A stretch of 64,000 bases of DNA, from contig CAWFUR010000011.1 of assembly GCA_963819115.1 (NCBI GenBank), forward strand, positions 62,001-126,000, in the 5' to 3' direction. Made by a program: the position numbers and the translations under genes. This stretch comes from JACVRW01 sp963819115. Its GTDB lineage: Bacteria > Actinomycetota > Thermoleophilia > Solirubrobacterales > Thermoleophilaceae. Position 1 is the first letter of the stretch. Each line of letters opens with the position of its first letter. This document shows positions 23,616 to 31,416 of this stretch, piece after piece. Under the pieces are notes generated by a model, which was not told where the DNA came from, searched no databases, and saw only the letters and a list, made by a program, of their open reading frames with translations.

Positions 23616-24881
23616 GTGCTCCGGACCTTCTTCAACGCATTCCGGGTGCCCGACATCCGGAAGAAGCTGGCGTTCACCGCAGCGATGCTGGCGCTCTACC
23701 GGTTCGGCGCCTACATCCCCGCGCCGGGCATCAACATCGATGCCGTCGACAAGATCTCGCAGTTCTCGGGGTCGAACGTGCTGGGCTTCCTGAACCTCTT
23801 CTCCGGCGGTTCGCTCCAGCGCTTCGCGATCTTCGCGCTCGGGATCATGCCCTACATAACCGCCTCGATCATGCTGCAGCTGCTGACCGTGGTGATCCCC
23901 TCGCTGGACAAGCTCCGCAAGGAGGGCGAGGTCGGGCAGCAGAAGATCACGCAGTACACGCGCTATGTCACCGTCGGGCTCGCCTTCGCCCAGTCGATCG
24001 GCTACGTGTTCCTGTTCAGGACGTTCTCCACCAACGGCAACGAGGTGGTGACCAACTTCACGTTCGGGCGGGTCTTCGTGATCGTCATGACCCTCACCGC
24101 CGGCTGTGTGCTCCTGATGTGGCTGGGGGAGCTGATCACCCAGCACGGCATCGGAAACGGCATCTCGCTGATGATCTTCGCCTCGATCGCGTCGAGGATC
24201 CCGGACGGCATCTCGAAGTGGTGGAACAACCCGGACCAGATCTTCGTGGTGATGATGCCGTTCCTGGCCCTGGCGATCATCGCGGCCATCGTCTTCATGC
24301 AGGAGGGCCAGCGCCGCATCCCCGTGCAGTACGCGAAGCGCGTGGTGGGGCGCCGGATGGCGGGCGGAGGCTCCACCTACCTGCCGCTGCGGGTGAACAT
24401 GGCCGGCGTGATCCCGGTGATCTTCGCCGCCTCGCTGATGGCGTTCCCGCCCACCGTCGGGCAGCTCCTTCACACGAGCTGGGCCGTGGACTTCTCCACC
24501 TTCTTCTCGCCGAACAAGTTCCCGTACATCATCGGCGAGTCGATCCTGATCGTGATCTTCACGTACTTCTACACCGCGGTCACCTTCAACCCGGTCGAGC
24601 AGGCCGACAACCTGAAGAAATACGGCGGGTTCATCCCCGGGGTGAGACCCGGCCGGCCAACGGCCGAGTACCTCGATCGCATCCTGGCCCGGCTCACCTT
24701 CCCGGGCGCGCTCTACCTGGCCGCGGTCGCCGCGCTCCCCACGATCCTCATCAACCAGACGAGCGCCAACTTCTTCTTCGGCGGCACGTCCATCCTGATC
24801 GTCGTCGGCGTGGCCCTCGACACGATGAAGCAGCTGGAAGCCCAGCTGATGATGCGCAACTACGAGGGATTCTTGAAGTAA
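23616..24881 (+). CDS. secY: Protein translocase subunit SecY
   Basis: 421 residues, the central channel of the Sec translocon in the cytoplasmic membrane, with ten predicted membrane helices. GTG start; the N-terminus MLRTFFNAFRVPDIRKKLAF is typical. The plug and helix 2 region appears as FSGGSLQRFAIFALGIMPYI, the cytoplasmic loop as VPVQ-like RRIPVQYAKRVVGRR, and the C5 loop as KKYGGFIPGVRPGRPTAEYL, which holds the conserved Arg contacting SecA. Last gene of the spc operon. A copy of the dispersed hairpin repeat begins two bases after the stop. Confidence 0.97.
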   Translation: MLRTFFNAFRVPDIRKKLAFTAAMLALYRFGAYIPAPGINIDAVDKISQFSGSNVLGFLNLFSGGSLQRFAIFALGIMPYITASIMLQLLTVVIPSLDKLRKEGEVGQQKITQYTRYVTVGLAFAQSIGYVFLFRTFSTNGNEVVTNFTFGRVFVIVMTLTAGCVLLMWLGELITQHGIGNGISLMIFASIASRIPDGISKWWNNPDQIFVVMMPFLALAIIAAIVFMQEGQRRIPVQYAKRVVGRRMAGGGSTYLPLRVNMAGVIPVIFAASLMAFPPTVGQLLHTSWAVDFSTFFSPNKFPYIIGESILIVIFTYFYTAVTFNPVEQADNLKKYGGFIPGVRPGRPTAEYLDRILARLTFPGALYLAAVAALPTILINQTSANFFFGGTSILIVVGVALDTMKQLEAQLMMRNYEGFLK

Positions 24882-24882
24882 A

Positions 24883-24930
24883 GGCATGGCTGCGGTGCTC
24901 GCCTGATCACCGATCAGGCTGCGCTCCTCG
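24883..24930 (+). repeat. Dispersed hairpin repeat, copy A
   Basis: A 48-nt element: GGCATGGCTGCGGTGCTC, then stem GCCTGATC (24901-24908), loop ACC, stem GATCAGGC (24912-24919), then TGCGCTCCTCG. Flanks are identical to copy B at 36974-37021; only the stem differs, with complementary changes on both arms. It starts one base after the secY stop. No T tract follows. Confidence 0.9.
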
Positions 24931-24985
24931 CCACGGTGGCTGTGCATGGGTGTTACCAGCAGGGGGCGGCTCGCTCCCGAACAGG

Positions 24986-24991
24986 TAGATT
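24986..24991 (+). promoter_or_regulatory. Candidate -10 box for adk
   Basis: TAGATT ends 12 nt before the adk ATG. With the hairpin repeat after secY, it suggests that adk-map start a separate transcript with a very short leader. Confidence 0.35.
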
Positions 24992-25003
24992 GACCGCCCG
25001 GCG

Positions 25004-25678
25004 ATGAGCGAGCTCAACCTCATCCTTCTCGGTCCGCCCGGAGCGGGCAAGGGCACACAGGCCGAGCGCCTCGTGGATGACTTCGACCTGCCCTACTACG
25101 CCACCGGCGACATCCTGCGCCAGGCGGTGAAGGACGAGACGGATCTGGGGCGCGAGGCCAAGGAGTACATGGACCGCGGGGACCTGGTGCCCGACGACCT
25201 GATCACCCGCGTGGTGGTGGATCGCCTCGATTCGAACGAGGCCAGGGACGGGTTCCTCCTGGACGGCTTTCCGCGCACGGTGCCGCAGGCCGAGGCCCTC
25301 GGCCAGGCTCTGGAGCGCCTCGGGCGCACGCTCACGGCGGCGATCCTGGTGAATGCCTCCGACGAGGAGGTGATGCGCCGGATCTCCGGCCGCCGGATCT
25401 GCGTGAAGTCGGGGCACGTCTACCACGTGGAGTCCGACCCGCCGAAGAACGAGGGCATCTGCGACCAGGACGGCTCGCGCCTGACCCAGCGCGACGACGA
25501 CAAGCCCGAGACCGTGGCCAAGCGCCTGGCCGTGTATCACGAGCAGACCGAGCCGCTGATCGCCTGGTACGAGGACGCCGGCCTGCTGCGATCCTTTGAC
25601 GGGAACCGTTCCCCCGAGGACGTGCACCGGCACATCCGGGCCACCCTCGCCACACTTAAGCTCGAGGCAGAGCTCTGA
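25004..25678 (+). CDS. adk: Adenylate kinase, long form with hybrid lid
   Basis: 224 residues. Interconverts ATP + AMP and 2 ADP. The P-loop GPPGAGKGT is at 10-18, the NMP-binding segment YYATGDILRQAV follows, and GFLLDGFPRT is the core signature. The long lid (about 125-165) has C133, S136, C153 and D156 where zinc-binding enzymes have Cys/Cys/Cys/Cys-or-Asp and non-metal enzymes have His/Ser/Asp/Thr. One zinc ligand is therefore replaced by Ser, an intermediate state. No ribosome site is evident. The stop overlaps the map start. Confidence 0.96.
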   Translation: MSELNLILLGPPGAGKGTQAERLVDDFDLPYYATGDILRQAVKDETDLGREAKEYMDRGDLVPDDLITRVVVDRLDSNEARDGFLLDGFPRTVPQAEALGQALERLGRTLTAAILVNASDEEVMRRISGRRICVKSGHVYHVESDPPKNEGICDQDGSRLTQRDDDKPETVAKRLAVYHEQTEPLIAWYEDAGLLRSFDGNRSPEDVHRHIRATLATLKLEAEL

Positions 25679-26478
25679 TGATCATCCGCAAGTCGCCAGC
25701 CGAGATAGAGAAGATGGCCGCCGCAGGCGAGATCCTCGCCCGCTGCCACGAGATCCTGCGGGTGAAGGCCCGTCCCGGGGTCACCACCCTCGAGCTGGAC
25801 GAGACGGCCGAGCGCTTCATCCGATCGCAGGGGGCCGAGCCGGCCTTCAAGGGCTTCCGCGGCTTCCCGGGATCGATCTGCGCCTCGCCGAACTCGATGG
25901 TCGTGCACGGCATCCCGGGCCCCTACGCCCTTAAGCGGGGCGACGTGCTCTCCGTGGACGTGGGCGTGGTGCTGGACGGCTGGGTGGCCGACGGCGCCAT
26001 GACGCACCCGATCGGCAAGGTCACGCCGATCGCCACGCGGCTGCTGGCCACCACCAGGGCTTCGCTCTTCGACGCGGTGGAGCAGTGCCAGGTGGGCCAC
26101 CGCCTGGGCGACGTGTCCCACGCCGTGCAGCGGCGGGTGGAGGAGGACGGCTTCTCCGTGATCAAGTCGCTGGTCGGGCACGGCATCGGACGCGACATGC
26201 ACGAGGACCCGCAGATCGCGAACTTCGGCGATCCCGGCACCGGCCCCGAGCTCGAGGAGGGCATGGTGCTGGCCATCGAGCCGATGGTGAACGCCGGTGG
26301 CGACCAGGTCCGGATGGGATCGGACAGCTGGGCGGTGTACTCCCGGGACGGGTCCCTCACCGCCCACTTCGAGCACACCGTGGCGGTCACGGCGGAGGGT
26401 CCGCGCATCCTCACCCCGTGGCACCTCCAGGCCGGCGAAAAGGCCTCGCCGCAGGCGCAGGCTGCAAGCCGCGCCTGA
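25678..26478 (+). CDS. map: Methionine aminopeptidase, type I
   Basis: 266 residues. Removes the N-terminal Met from nascent proteins as a dinuclear-metal enzyme. The five metal ligands are all visible: D94 and D105 (SVDVGVVLDGWVADGA), H168 (LVGHGIGRDMHEDP), E201 (GMVLAIEPMV) and E232 (HFEHTVAVT). H77 in MVVHGIPG is the substrate-binding histidine. No N-terminal SH3 or zinc-finger extension. ATG overlaps the adk stop. The C-terminus has a short Ala/Gln-rich tail. In most actinobacteria infA follows; here it does not. Confidence 0.97.
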   Translation: MIIRKSPAEIEKMAAAGEILARCHEILRVKARPGVTTLELDETAERFIRSQGAEPAFKGFRGFPGSICASPNSMVVHGIPGPYALKRGDVLSVDVGVVLDGWVADGAMTHPIGKVTPIATRLLATTRASLFDAVEQCQVGHRLGDVSHAVQRRVEEDGFSVIKSLVGHGIGRDMHEDPQIANFGDPGTGPELEEGMVLAIEPMVNAGGDQVRMGSDSWAVYSRDGSLTAHFEHTVAVTAEGPRILTPWHLQAGEKASPQAQAASRA

Positions 26479-26482
26479 CTGC

Positions 26483-26488
26483 TATTCT
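26483..26488 (+). promoter_or_regulatory. Candidate -10 box upstream of rpmJ
   Basis: TATTCT lies just past the map stop in the 85-nt gap before rpmJ, where infA would normally be. It would give a ~70-nt leader that contains GGAG motifs close to the rpmJ ATG. No -35 match was seen. Confidence 0.3.
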
Positions 26489-26563
26489 TGCCGGTCGGCG
26501 CGCGGACGGCCGTCTCCTGGGCCCTGCGCAGCCCCTATCCCCATACGTCGGAGTAACGGAGCT

Positions 26564-26677
26564 ATGAAGGTCCGAGCATCGGTCAAGCCTATGTGCGAGA
26601 AGTGCAAGGTCATCCGCCGCGGCGGTGCCGTTCTCGTGATCTGTCAAAACCCGCGTCACAAGCAGCGGCAGGGGTGA
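26564..26677 (+). CDS. rpmJ: 50S ribosomal protein L36
   Basis: 37 residues, the classic zinc-binding L36. The ligands are C11, C14, C27 and H32 in PMCEKCKVIRRGGAVLVICQ followed by NPRHKQRQG. The whole protein matches the family. It leads the rpsM-rpsK-rpsD-rpoA-rplQ cluster. It follows map by 85 nt with no room for infA between them. Confidence 0.97.
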   Translation: MKVRASVKPMCEKCKVIRRGGAVLVICQNPRHKQRQG

Positions 26678-26688
26678 CGCGGAGCTAG

Positions 26689-27072
26689 ATGGCACGCATA
26701 GCTGGAGTCAACATCCCCCTCAACAAGAGGGTCGAGGTCGGCCTGACCTACGTGTATGGGATCGGGGACTCGACCGCCGGTAGTGTCCTCAAGGAGGCCG
26801 GGGTCGACCCGGACACGTACGTGAAGGACCTCACCGAGGACGAGGTCCGCAAGCTCCGCGAGAAGGTCGACGACCTTCTGGTGGAGGGTGATCTGCGACG
26901 CGAGCGCTCGCAGAACGTCAAGCGACTTATGGAGATCGGGTCCTACAAGGGACTCCGGCACCGGCGGGGACTTCCCGCCAACGGCCAGCGCACGAAGACC
27001 AACGCTCGCTCCCGCAAGGGACCCAAGCGTTCGGCCTCCGGCGGCGGCAAGAAGAAGATAAGGAAGCACTGA
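26689..27072 (+). CDS. rpsM: 30S ribosomal protein S13
   Basis: 127 residues. S13 is in the 30S head and forms bridges with L5. It begins MARIAGVNIPLNKRVEVGLT, has the helix-two-turn-helix RRERSQNVKRLMEIGSYKGL, and ends with the conserved GLPANGQRTKTNARSRKGPK segment plus a Lys/Gly-rich tail that reaches P-site tRNA. ATG lies 11 nt after rpmJ. Confidence 0.97.
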   Translation: MARIAGVNIPLNKRVEVGLTYVYGIGDSTAGSVLKEAGVDPDTYVKDLTEDEVRKLREKVDDLLVEGDLRRERSQNVKRLMEIGSYKGLRHRRGLPANGQRTKTNARSRKGPKRSASGGGKKKIRKH

Positions 27073-27075
27073 GGC

Positions 27076-27474
27076 ATGGCCCAGCAGAGACCAGGACGGC
27101 CGCGTGGCCGCAGGCGGGTACGGAAGAACGTGCCCCTCGGGCAGGCGCACATAAAGACGAGCTTCAACAACACGATCGTGGCCCTCACGGACCGCGAGGG
27201 GAACGTGATCGCCTGGGAGTCCGCCGGTGGCGCGGGCTTCAAGGGCTCGCGCAAGTCCACCCCGTTCGCTGCGCAGGTCACGGCAGACGCCGCCGCGCGC
27301 AAGGGGATGGAGCACGGCCTTCAGAAGGTCGAGGTCTTCGTGAAGGGCCCGGGCTCGGGCCGCGAGACGGCGATCCGCTCGCTCCAGGCCGCGGGCCTCG
27401 AGATCACCGGCATCAGGGACGTGACCCCGCAGGCGCACAACGGCTGTCGCCCGCGCAAGCGGAGGAGGGTGTAA
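27076..27474 (+). CDS. rpsK: 30S ribosomal protein S11
   Basis: 132 residues, a platform protein of the 30S subunit. Core motifs are GQAHIKTSFNNTIVALTDRE, WESAGGAGFKGSRKSTPFAA, and the C-terminal GLEITGIRDVTPQAHNGCRP with the final basic RKRRRV. The family's Asn-Gly in AHNGCRPRKRRRV, a known isoaspartate site in E. coli, is present. Starts 3 nt after rpsM. Confidence 0.97.
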   Translation: MAQQRPGRPRGRRRVRKNVPLGQAHIKTSFNNTIVALTDREGNVIAWESAGGAGFKGSRKSTPFAAQVTADAAARKGMEHGLQKVEVFVKGPGSGRETAIRSLQAAGLEITGIRDVTPQAHNGCRPRKRRRV

Positions 27475-27478
27475 ACGC

Positions 27479-28099
27479 ATGGCCCGTGACACCGGACCAC
27501 AGTGCAAGCAGTGCCGCCGCGAGGGCACCAAGCTGTTCCTCAAGGGGGAGCGCTGCCTCACCGACAAGTGCGCCGTCGAGCGCCGCAGCTATCCGCCCGG
27601 AGACCACGGGCGCGGCCGCTCACGCCAATCCGAATACCGCGTCCAGCTGCGCGAGAAGCAGAAGGCCCGCCGCTACTACGGCGTGCTGGAGAAGCAGTTC
27701 CGCGCCTACTACGCCAAGGCCAGCGGCCAGGCGGGAGTGACCGGCGAGAACCTGCTGCGACTGCTCGAAACCCGCTTTGACAATGTGCTCGTGCGCCTCG
27801 GCTTCGCCGCTTCGCGGCGCCAGGCCCGCCAGATGGTCCGCCACGGACATTGGGCGATCAACGGCAAGCGCGTTGACATCCCCTCGTACCAGCTGCGGCC
27901 GGATGACGTCATCACGATGAAGGCGGCGGCACCGGTGGAACCGGTGATCCGCGACGCCACCGAGCTGACCTCCGCCGTACCGGCGTGGCTTCAGGCCGAT
28001 CACGATGGCCTGACCGCGAAGGTGCTTCGCCTGCCCGACCGGCAGGAGATCACCACACCGGTGCAGGAACAGCTCATCGTCGAGCTCTACTCGAAGTAG
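27479..28099 (+). CDS. rpsD: 30S ribosomal protein S4
   Basis: 206 residues. S4 is a primary 16S rRNA-binding protein and often a translational autoregulator. The N-terminal zinc-type knuckle is visible with C9 and C12 (GPQCKQCRREG), then C26 and C31 (RCLTDKCAVERR). The S4 RNA-binding domain appears as RLGFAASRRQARQMVRHGHW. The long C-terminus resembles actinobacterial S4. A short hairpin follows in the gap before rpoA. Confidence 0.97.
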   Translation: MARDTGPQCKQCRREGTKLFLKGERCLTDKCAVERRSYPPGDHGRGRSRQSEYRVQLREKQKARRYYGVLEKQFRAYYAKASGQAGVTGENLLRLLETRFDNVLVRLGFAASRRQARQMVRHGHWAINGKRVDIPSYQLRPDDVITMKAAAPVEPVIRDATELTSAVPAWLQADHDGLTAKVLRLPDRQEITTPVQEQLIVELYSK

Positions 28100-28115
28100 T
28101 GAACGCGAGCGCTTC

Positions 28116-28133
28116 GGCCACGCTGTCGTGGCC
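28116..28133 (+). promoter_or_regulatory. Hairpin between rpsD and rpoA
   Basis: GGCCACG (28116-28122) pairs perfectly with CGTGGCC (28127-28133) around a CTGT tetraloop. It sits in the 62-nt gap before rpoA, upstream of an AAGGAAG ribosome site. It could tune rpoA expression or form part of an S4 feedback site. No T tract follows. Confidence 0.45.
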
Positions 28134-28161
28134 CAGTACGCCCAAGACGAAGGAAGCACCC

Positions 28162-29136
28162 ATGATCGAGTTTCAGACTCCACAGATTTCCACCGAGAAC
28201 GTCGAGGACAACAGAGGGACGTTCACCATCGAGCCGCTGGACCGCGGCTTCGGCTACACGTTCGGCAACTCGCTCCGGCGGGTCCTGCTGTCGTCGCTGG
28301 CCGGCGCGGCGGTCACGAGCGTGCGCATCGAGGGAGTCGCGCACGAGTTCTCCACGATCAACGGCGTGAAGGAGGACGTCACCGACATCGTCCTGAACCT
28401 CAAGGAGGTTGTCTGCCGCATGCACTCCGAGGCGGCGGAGATCGAGGCGCCGCTGGTGGTGACCGGCCCGGGAGACGTCACCGCGGGTGACATCGACCTG
28501 CCCTCGGGCGTCGAGATCCTCAATCCCGAGGCGCACATCGCCACGCTCGAGAAGAAGACGAAGCTCGAGGTCTACCTCACCATCGGCCACGGTCGCGGCT
28601 ACTCGCCGGCGGAGGACAACAAGACTCCGGACCAGCCGATCGGCGTGATCCCGATCGACTCGATCTTCTCGCCCGTGAAGCGGGTGGCCTACTCGGTGGA
28701 CGCCGCTCGAGTGGGGCAGAAGACCGACTACGACAAGCTCACGCTCGACATCGAGACGGACGGCTCACTGGAGCCCCAGGCCGCGCTTCGCGAGGCCGCG
28801 GAGATCCTGATCAAGTACCTGGCGATCTTCACCGACGCCGATCGGGTCGAGGCTCTCCGGGACCAGGGGGCGGCCCTCGTGGCCGGTGACCTGAACGCCA
28901 ACGCCGATGGCGTGGGTGGGCACGGAGCCGGGGGAATGGACGAGATCCTCATCGAGGAGCTCGAGCTCGGCGTCCGCTCCTACAACTGCCTGAAGCGCGC
29001 CGGCATCCAGACGGTCGGCGATCTCGTGCAGAAGAGCGACTCCGAGCTGGCCGCCATCCCGAACTTCGGCCGCAAGTCGATCGAAGAGGTCAAGGAGACC
29101 CTCGACGCTCGCGGGCTGGCGCTGCGCGCGGGCTGA
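28162..29136 (+). CDS. rpoA: RNA polymerase alpha subunit
   Basis: 324 residues. The N-terminal domain (1-~230) dimerises and assembles beta and beta': FTIEPLDRGFGYTFGNSLRR and LLSSLAGAAVTSVRIEGV are diagnostic. A Gly-rich linker (~245-260) leads to the C-terminal domain, which binds UP-element DNA and activators: IEELELGVRSYNCLKRAGIQ contains the Arg and Asn equivalent to R265 and N268 of E. coli, and FGRKSIEEVKETL completes the helix-hairpin-helix. I chose the ATG at 28162 because the conserved N-terminus and AAGGAAG are there, although the frame is open further upstream. Confidence 0.97.
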   Translation: MIEFQTPQISTENVEDNRGTFTIEPLDRGFGYTFGNSLRRVLLSSLAGAAVTSVRIEGVAHEFSTINGVKEDVTDIVLNLKEVVCRMHSEAAEIEAPLVVTGPGDVTAGDIDLPSGVEILNPEAHIATLEKKTKLEVYLTIGHGRGYSPAEDNKTPDQPIGVIPIDSIFSPVKRVAYSVDAARVGQKTDYDKLTLDIETDGSLEPQAALREAAEILIKYLAIFTDADRVEALRDQGAALVAGDLNANADGVGGHGAGGMDEILIEELELGVRSYNCLKRAGIQTVGDLVQKSDSELAAIPNFGRKSIEEVKETLDARGLALRAG

Positions 29137-29149
29137 GGGCCGCGGCGAC

Positions 29150-29155
29150 TAGGGT
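29150..29155 (+). promoter_or_regulatory. Candidate -10 box before rplQ
   Basis: TAGGGT ends 9 nt before the rplQ ATG in a 28-nt gap with no ribosome site. The spacing matches other leaderless candidates in the window. Confidence 0.3.
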
Positions 29156-29164
29156 TCCACGGCC

Positions 29165-29518
29165 ATGCGCCACCGCAAGCAGAAGGGCAAGCTGTCGCGT
29201 GACTCGGCGCACCGCAAGGCGCTGTTCATGAACCTGTGCCGCGAGGTGATCGACCACGAGCGGATCCAGACCACCGAGGCCAAGGCCAAGGCGGTCAAGC
29301 CGGAGCTCGAGCGGTTGATCACCCTGGCCAAGAAGGGCGGCCCGCACTCCCGGCGCACGGCCATGGCGCGATTGGGCCAGGACAAGTTCGTGGTCTACAA
29401 GCTGTTCGAGGAGATCGCCCCCCGGTACGCGGAGCGCCCCGGGGGATACACGCGGATCCTGAAGCTGGGCCCGCGGCGCTCGGACTCGACCGAGATGGTC
29501 TTTCTAGAGCTCGTCTGA
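29165..29518 (+). CDS. rplQ: 50S ribosomal protein L17
   Basis: 117 residues, full bacterial L17, located near the tunnel exit. The N-terminus MRHRKQKGKLSRDSAHRKAL and the REVIDHERIQTTEAKAKAVK helix are diagnostic, and the C-terminus YTRILKLGPRRSDSTEMVFL is standard. Last gene of the alpha operon. A shortened copy of the dispersed hairpin repeat lies one base past its stop. Confidence 0.97.
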   Translation: MRHRKQKGKLSRDSAHRKALFMNLCREVIDHERIQTTEAKAKAVKPELERLITLAKKGGPHSRRTAMARLGQDKFVVYKLFEEIAPRYAERPGGYTRILKLGPRRSDSTEMVFLELV

Positions 29519-29519
29519 G

Positions 29520-29550
29520 GGCATGGTCCGCCGATCGGGCTGCGCTCCTC
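29520..29550 (+). repeat. Dispersed hairpin repeat, shortened copy C
   Basis: GGCATGG at the left and TGCGCTCCTC at the right match copies A and B exactly, but the middle is cut down to 14 bases containing the short palindrome CCGATCGG. It again follows a stop codon (rplQ) by one base, in the same orientation as the gene. Confidence 0.65.
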
Positions 29551-29563
29551 CCTCGTTGTATCG

Positions 29564-30160
29564 CTAGGCCGCCGCGAACTCAGCCAGGGCCCGCCGCGCC
29601 CCGCCGATCACGGGATCGCCGTGGGCGGTGAGCAGGTTCTCGAACTCGAGCGTGTCCGCCAGGCGCGCGTAGGCGTCGCGCAGCCCCGCCTTGGTGTCCT
29701 CCGGGTCGTCCATTAGCGAGTCGGGCACGAAGCCGAGCCCGTCGTGGTTGGTCACACCGTCGGCCACGGCCAGGGCGGACACGCTCGGGATGTGCAGGGC
29801 GCCCTCGTCCGGGCAGATCGAGTCCACCTCGTAGGCCGCGATCTCGCCCCCCGCCAGCTCGTCCCCGAAGTCGTAGGGCTCGACGGGATCCTCGCTCCCG
29901 AACTCGTGCATCCCCACCCGGGGCGCTCGCACGGTGAGCCCGAAGCGGGCGGCCAGCTTCGTGCCGTCGCGCCAGTGGTGGCGGTTGGTGAGCAGCGCCT
30001 CCCGTGGCGGCCCGAGCTCGTCGAGCCGGTCCATCAGCTCATCGGGCACCAGGGCGTCGATGAGCACTCCGAGGTCCGGCAGGAAGTAGGAGCTCACCTC
30101 CTGCCCATGGTTGGGATGTGGGCTGGTCCAGTGCCAGATTCCCGGCGCGGTCTCTCTCAT
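29564..30160 (-). CDS. Metallo-beta-lactamase-fold protein with altered metal motif
   Basis: 198 residues from ATG. The layout is that of the MBL superfamily: an early strand turn VLIDALVPDE, then LLTNRHHWRDGTKLAARFG where the HxHxDH motif would be, a later HEFGSEDP, and near the end LLTAHGDPVIGGAR, a typical final-His strand. The central motif reads RHHWRDG, so the normal first His and last His are not in canonical places; it may bind fewer metals or be non-catalytic. Substrate unknown. It is convergent with rplQ and divergent from the sulfate transporter. Confidence 0.65.
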   Translation of the reverse strand: MRETAPGIWHWTSPHPNHGQEVSSYFLPDLGVLIDALVPDELMDRLDELGPPREALLTNRHHWRDGTKLAARFGLTVRAPRVGMHEFGSEDPVEPYDFGDELAGGEIAAYEVDSICPDEGALHIPSVSALAVADGVTNHDGLGFVPDSLMDDPEDTKAGLRDAYARLADTLEFENLLTAHGDPVIGGARRALAEFAAA

Positions 30161-30367
30161 GTCAGCCCCTTACCCGGCGGCGGCGCTGCGCATGCGGGCC
30201 GGCTCAGCTGATCAGGGTGACCGTTCCCGCCGTGAGGACGAGTGCTGGGTCGGGCGTCCGGCGGGACACGGCCCTCCTAGCGGTGCAGCATGACTTCATT
30301 CACCACTTTGCCGGTGGACATTGTGGTACCGTGCTCGGCCCCTCGAAGTCGACTCGTTAGGTGGAGA

Positions 30368-31408
30368 ATGTCCCGATCCTGGACGCGCCCGTTGCGTTTG
30401 ATCCTGTCCCTCATGCCCGTCGCGTCGCTGGCGGTCCTCGCGGCATGCGGTGGCTCCAGCGACAGCACCAATGACAAGGACTCGGCATCGAGCGGCGGCG
30501 GCACCAAGCTCTCGCTCGTCGTCTACTCCGTGCCCAAGCCCGGATTCGACAAGGTGATCCCGCTGTTCCAGAAGAGCCCCGCCGGGACGGACGTGAGCTT
30601 CAGCCAGTCCTACGGCGCGTCTGGTGACCAGTCGCGCAAGGTCGAGTCCGGCCTGCCCACCGACGTTGTCAACTTCTCGCTCGAGCCGGACATCACCCGC
30701 CTGGTGGACGCGGGCTTGGTGGACAAGGACTGGAACGCCGGCGAGCACAAGGGGATCCCCTTCGGAACCGTCGTGGTGATCGTGACCCGTAAGGGCAATC
30801 CCAAGCACATCAAGTCGTGGGACGACCTTCTGCAGCCGGGTCTCGAGGTGGTCACGCCGAACCCGTTCAGCTCGGGCTCGGCCAAGTGGAACCTGCTGGC
30901 TCCCTACTCCGAGAAGAGCGACGGCGGCAAGAACCCGCAGGCGGGGCTCGACTACCTGAAGAAGCTCATCGGCGATCACGTGAAGGTGCAGCCGAAGTCC
31001 GGTCGTGAGGCGACGGAGACCTTCCTCCAGGGCACCGGCGACGTGCTCCTCACCTACGAGAACGAGGGCATATTCGCCAAGCGATCCGGGGAGGACGTGG
31101 ATTTCGTGATTCCCGACGACACGTTCAAGATCGAGAACCCGGTGGCCGTGGTCAACACCAGCAAGCACCCGAAGGAGGCCAAGGCCTTCGTCGACTTTCT
31201 CTACACGCCCACGGCTCAGAAGGGGTGGGCCGAGGCCGGCTTCCGTCCGGTGGACCCGACCGTGGGCCAGGAGTACGCGAAGGACTTCCCGACTCCGACG
31301 AAGCTGTGGACCATCGACGACCTCGGTGGATGGAGCAAGGTCAACGACGCTCTGTTCGACGAGGAGAACGGTTCCGTGGCCAAGATCTACAACGAGGTCA
31401 CCGGCTAA
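30368..31408 (+). CDS. Sulfate/thiosulfate-binding lipoprotein of ABC importer
   Basis: 346 residues. Signal sequence with lipobox LAVLAAC (Cys27), so the mature protein is lipid-anchored outside the membrane and hands sulfate to the permeases. Family features include SLVVYSVPKPGFDKVIPLF, the SYGASGDQSRKVESGLPTDV phosphate/sulfate-loop region, NPFSSGSAKWNLLAPY and GDVLLTYENEG. ATG 30368 gives a proper signal peptide, with AGG 6 nt upstream; an in-frame ATG further upstream would add a leader unlike a signal sequence. The three following genes complete the transporter. Sulfate versus thiosulfate or another oxyanion cannot be decided from sequence alone (CysP, SbpA or SubI type). Confidence 0.88.
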   Translation: MSRSWTRPLRLILSLMPVASLAVLAACGGSSDSTNDKDSASSGGGTKLSLVVYSVPKPGFDKVIPLFQKSPAGTDVSFSQSYGASGDQSRKVESGLPTDVVNFSLEPDITRLVDAGLVDKDWNAGEHKGIPFGTVVVIVTRKGNPKHIKSWDDLLQPGLEVVTPNPFSSGSAKWNLLAPYSEKSDGGKNPQAGLDYLKKLIGDHVKVQPKSGREATETFLQGTGDVLLTYENEGIFAKRSGEDVDFVIPDDTFKIENPVAVVNTSKHPKEAKAFVDFLYTPTAQKGWAEAGFRPVDPTVGQEYAKDFPTPTKLWTIDDLGGWSKVNDALFDEENGSVAKIYNEVTG

Positions 31409-31416
31409 GGCGCTGG

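Noticed and set aside
23004..24947. A 647-codon minus-strand frame opposite rpmD, rplO and secY
   Set aside because: Same reason: rich in His, Glu, Arg and Asp with no domains; it covers three certain plus-strand genes.
30161..30367. Possible promoter and operator before the sulfate-binding lipoprotein gene
   Set aside because: TTGCCG and TACCGT are visible but their spacing is wrong (13 nt), and no convincing palindrome for the Rrf2 protein was found. I see no supportable site in this 207-nt gap.
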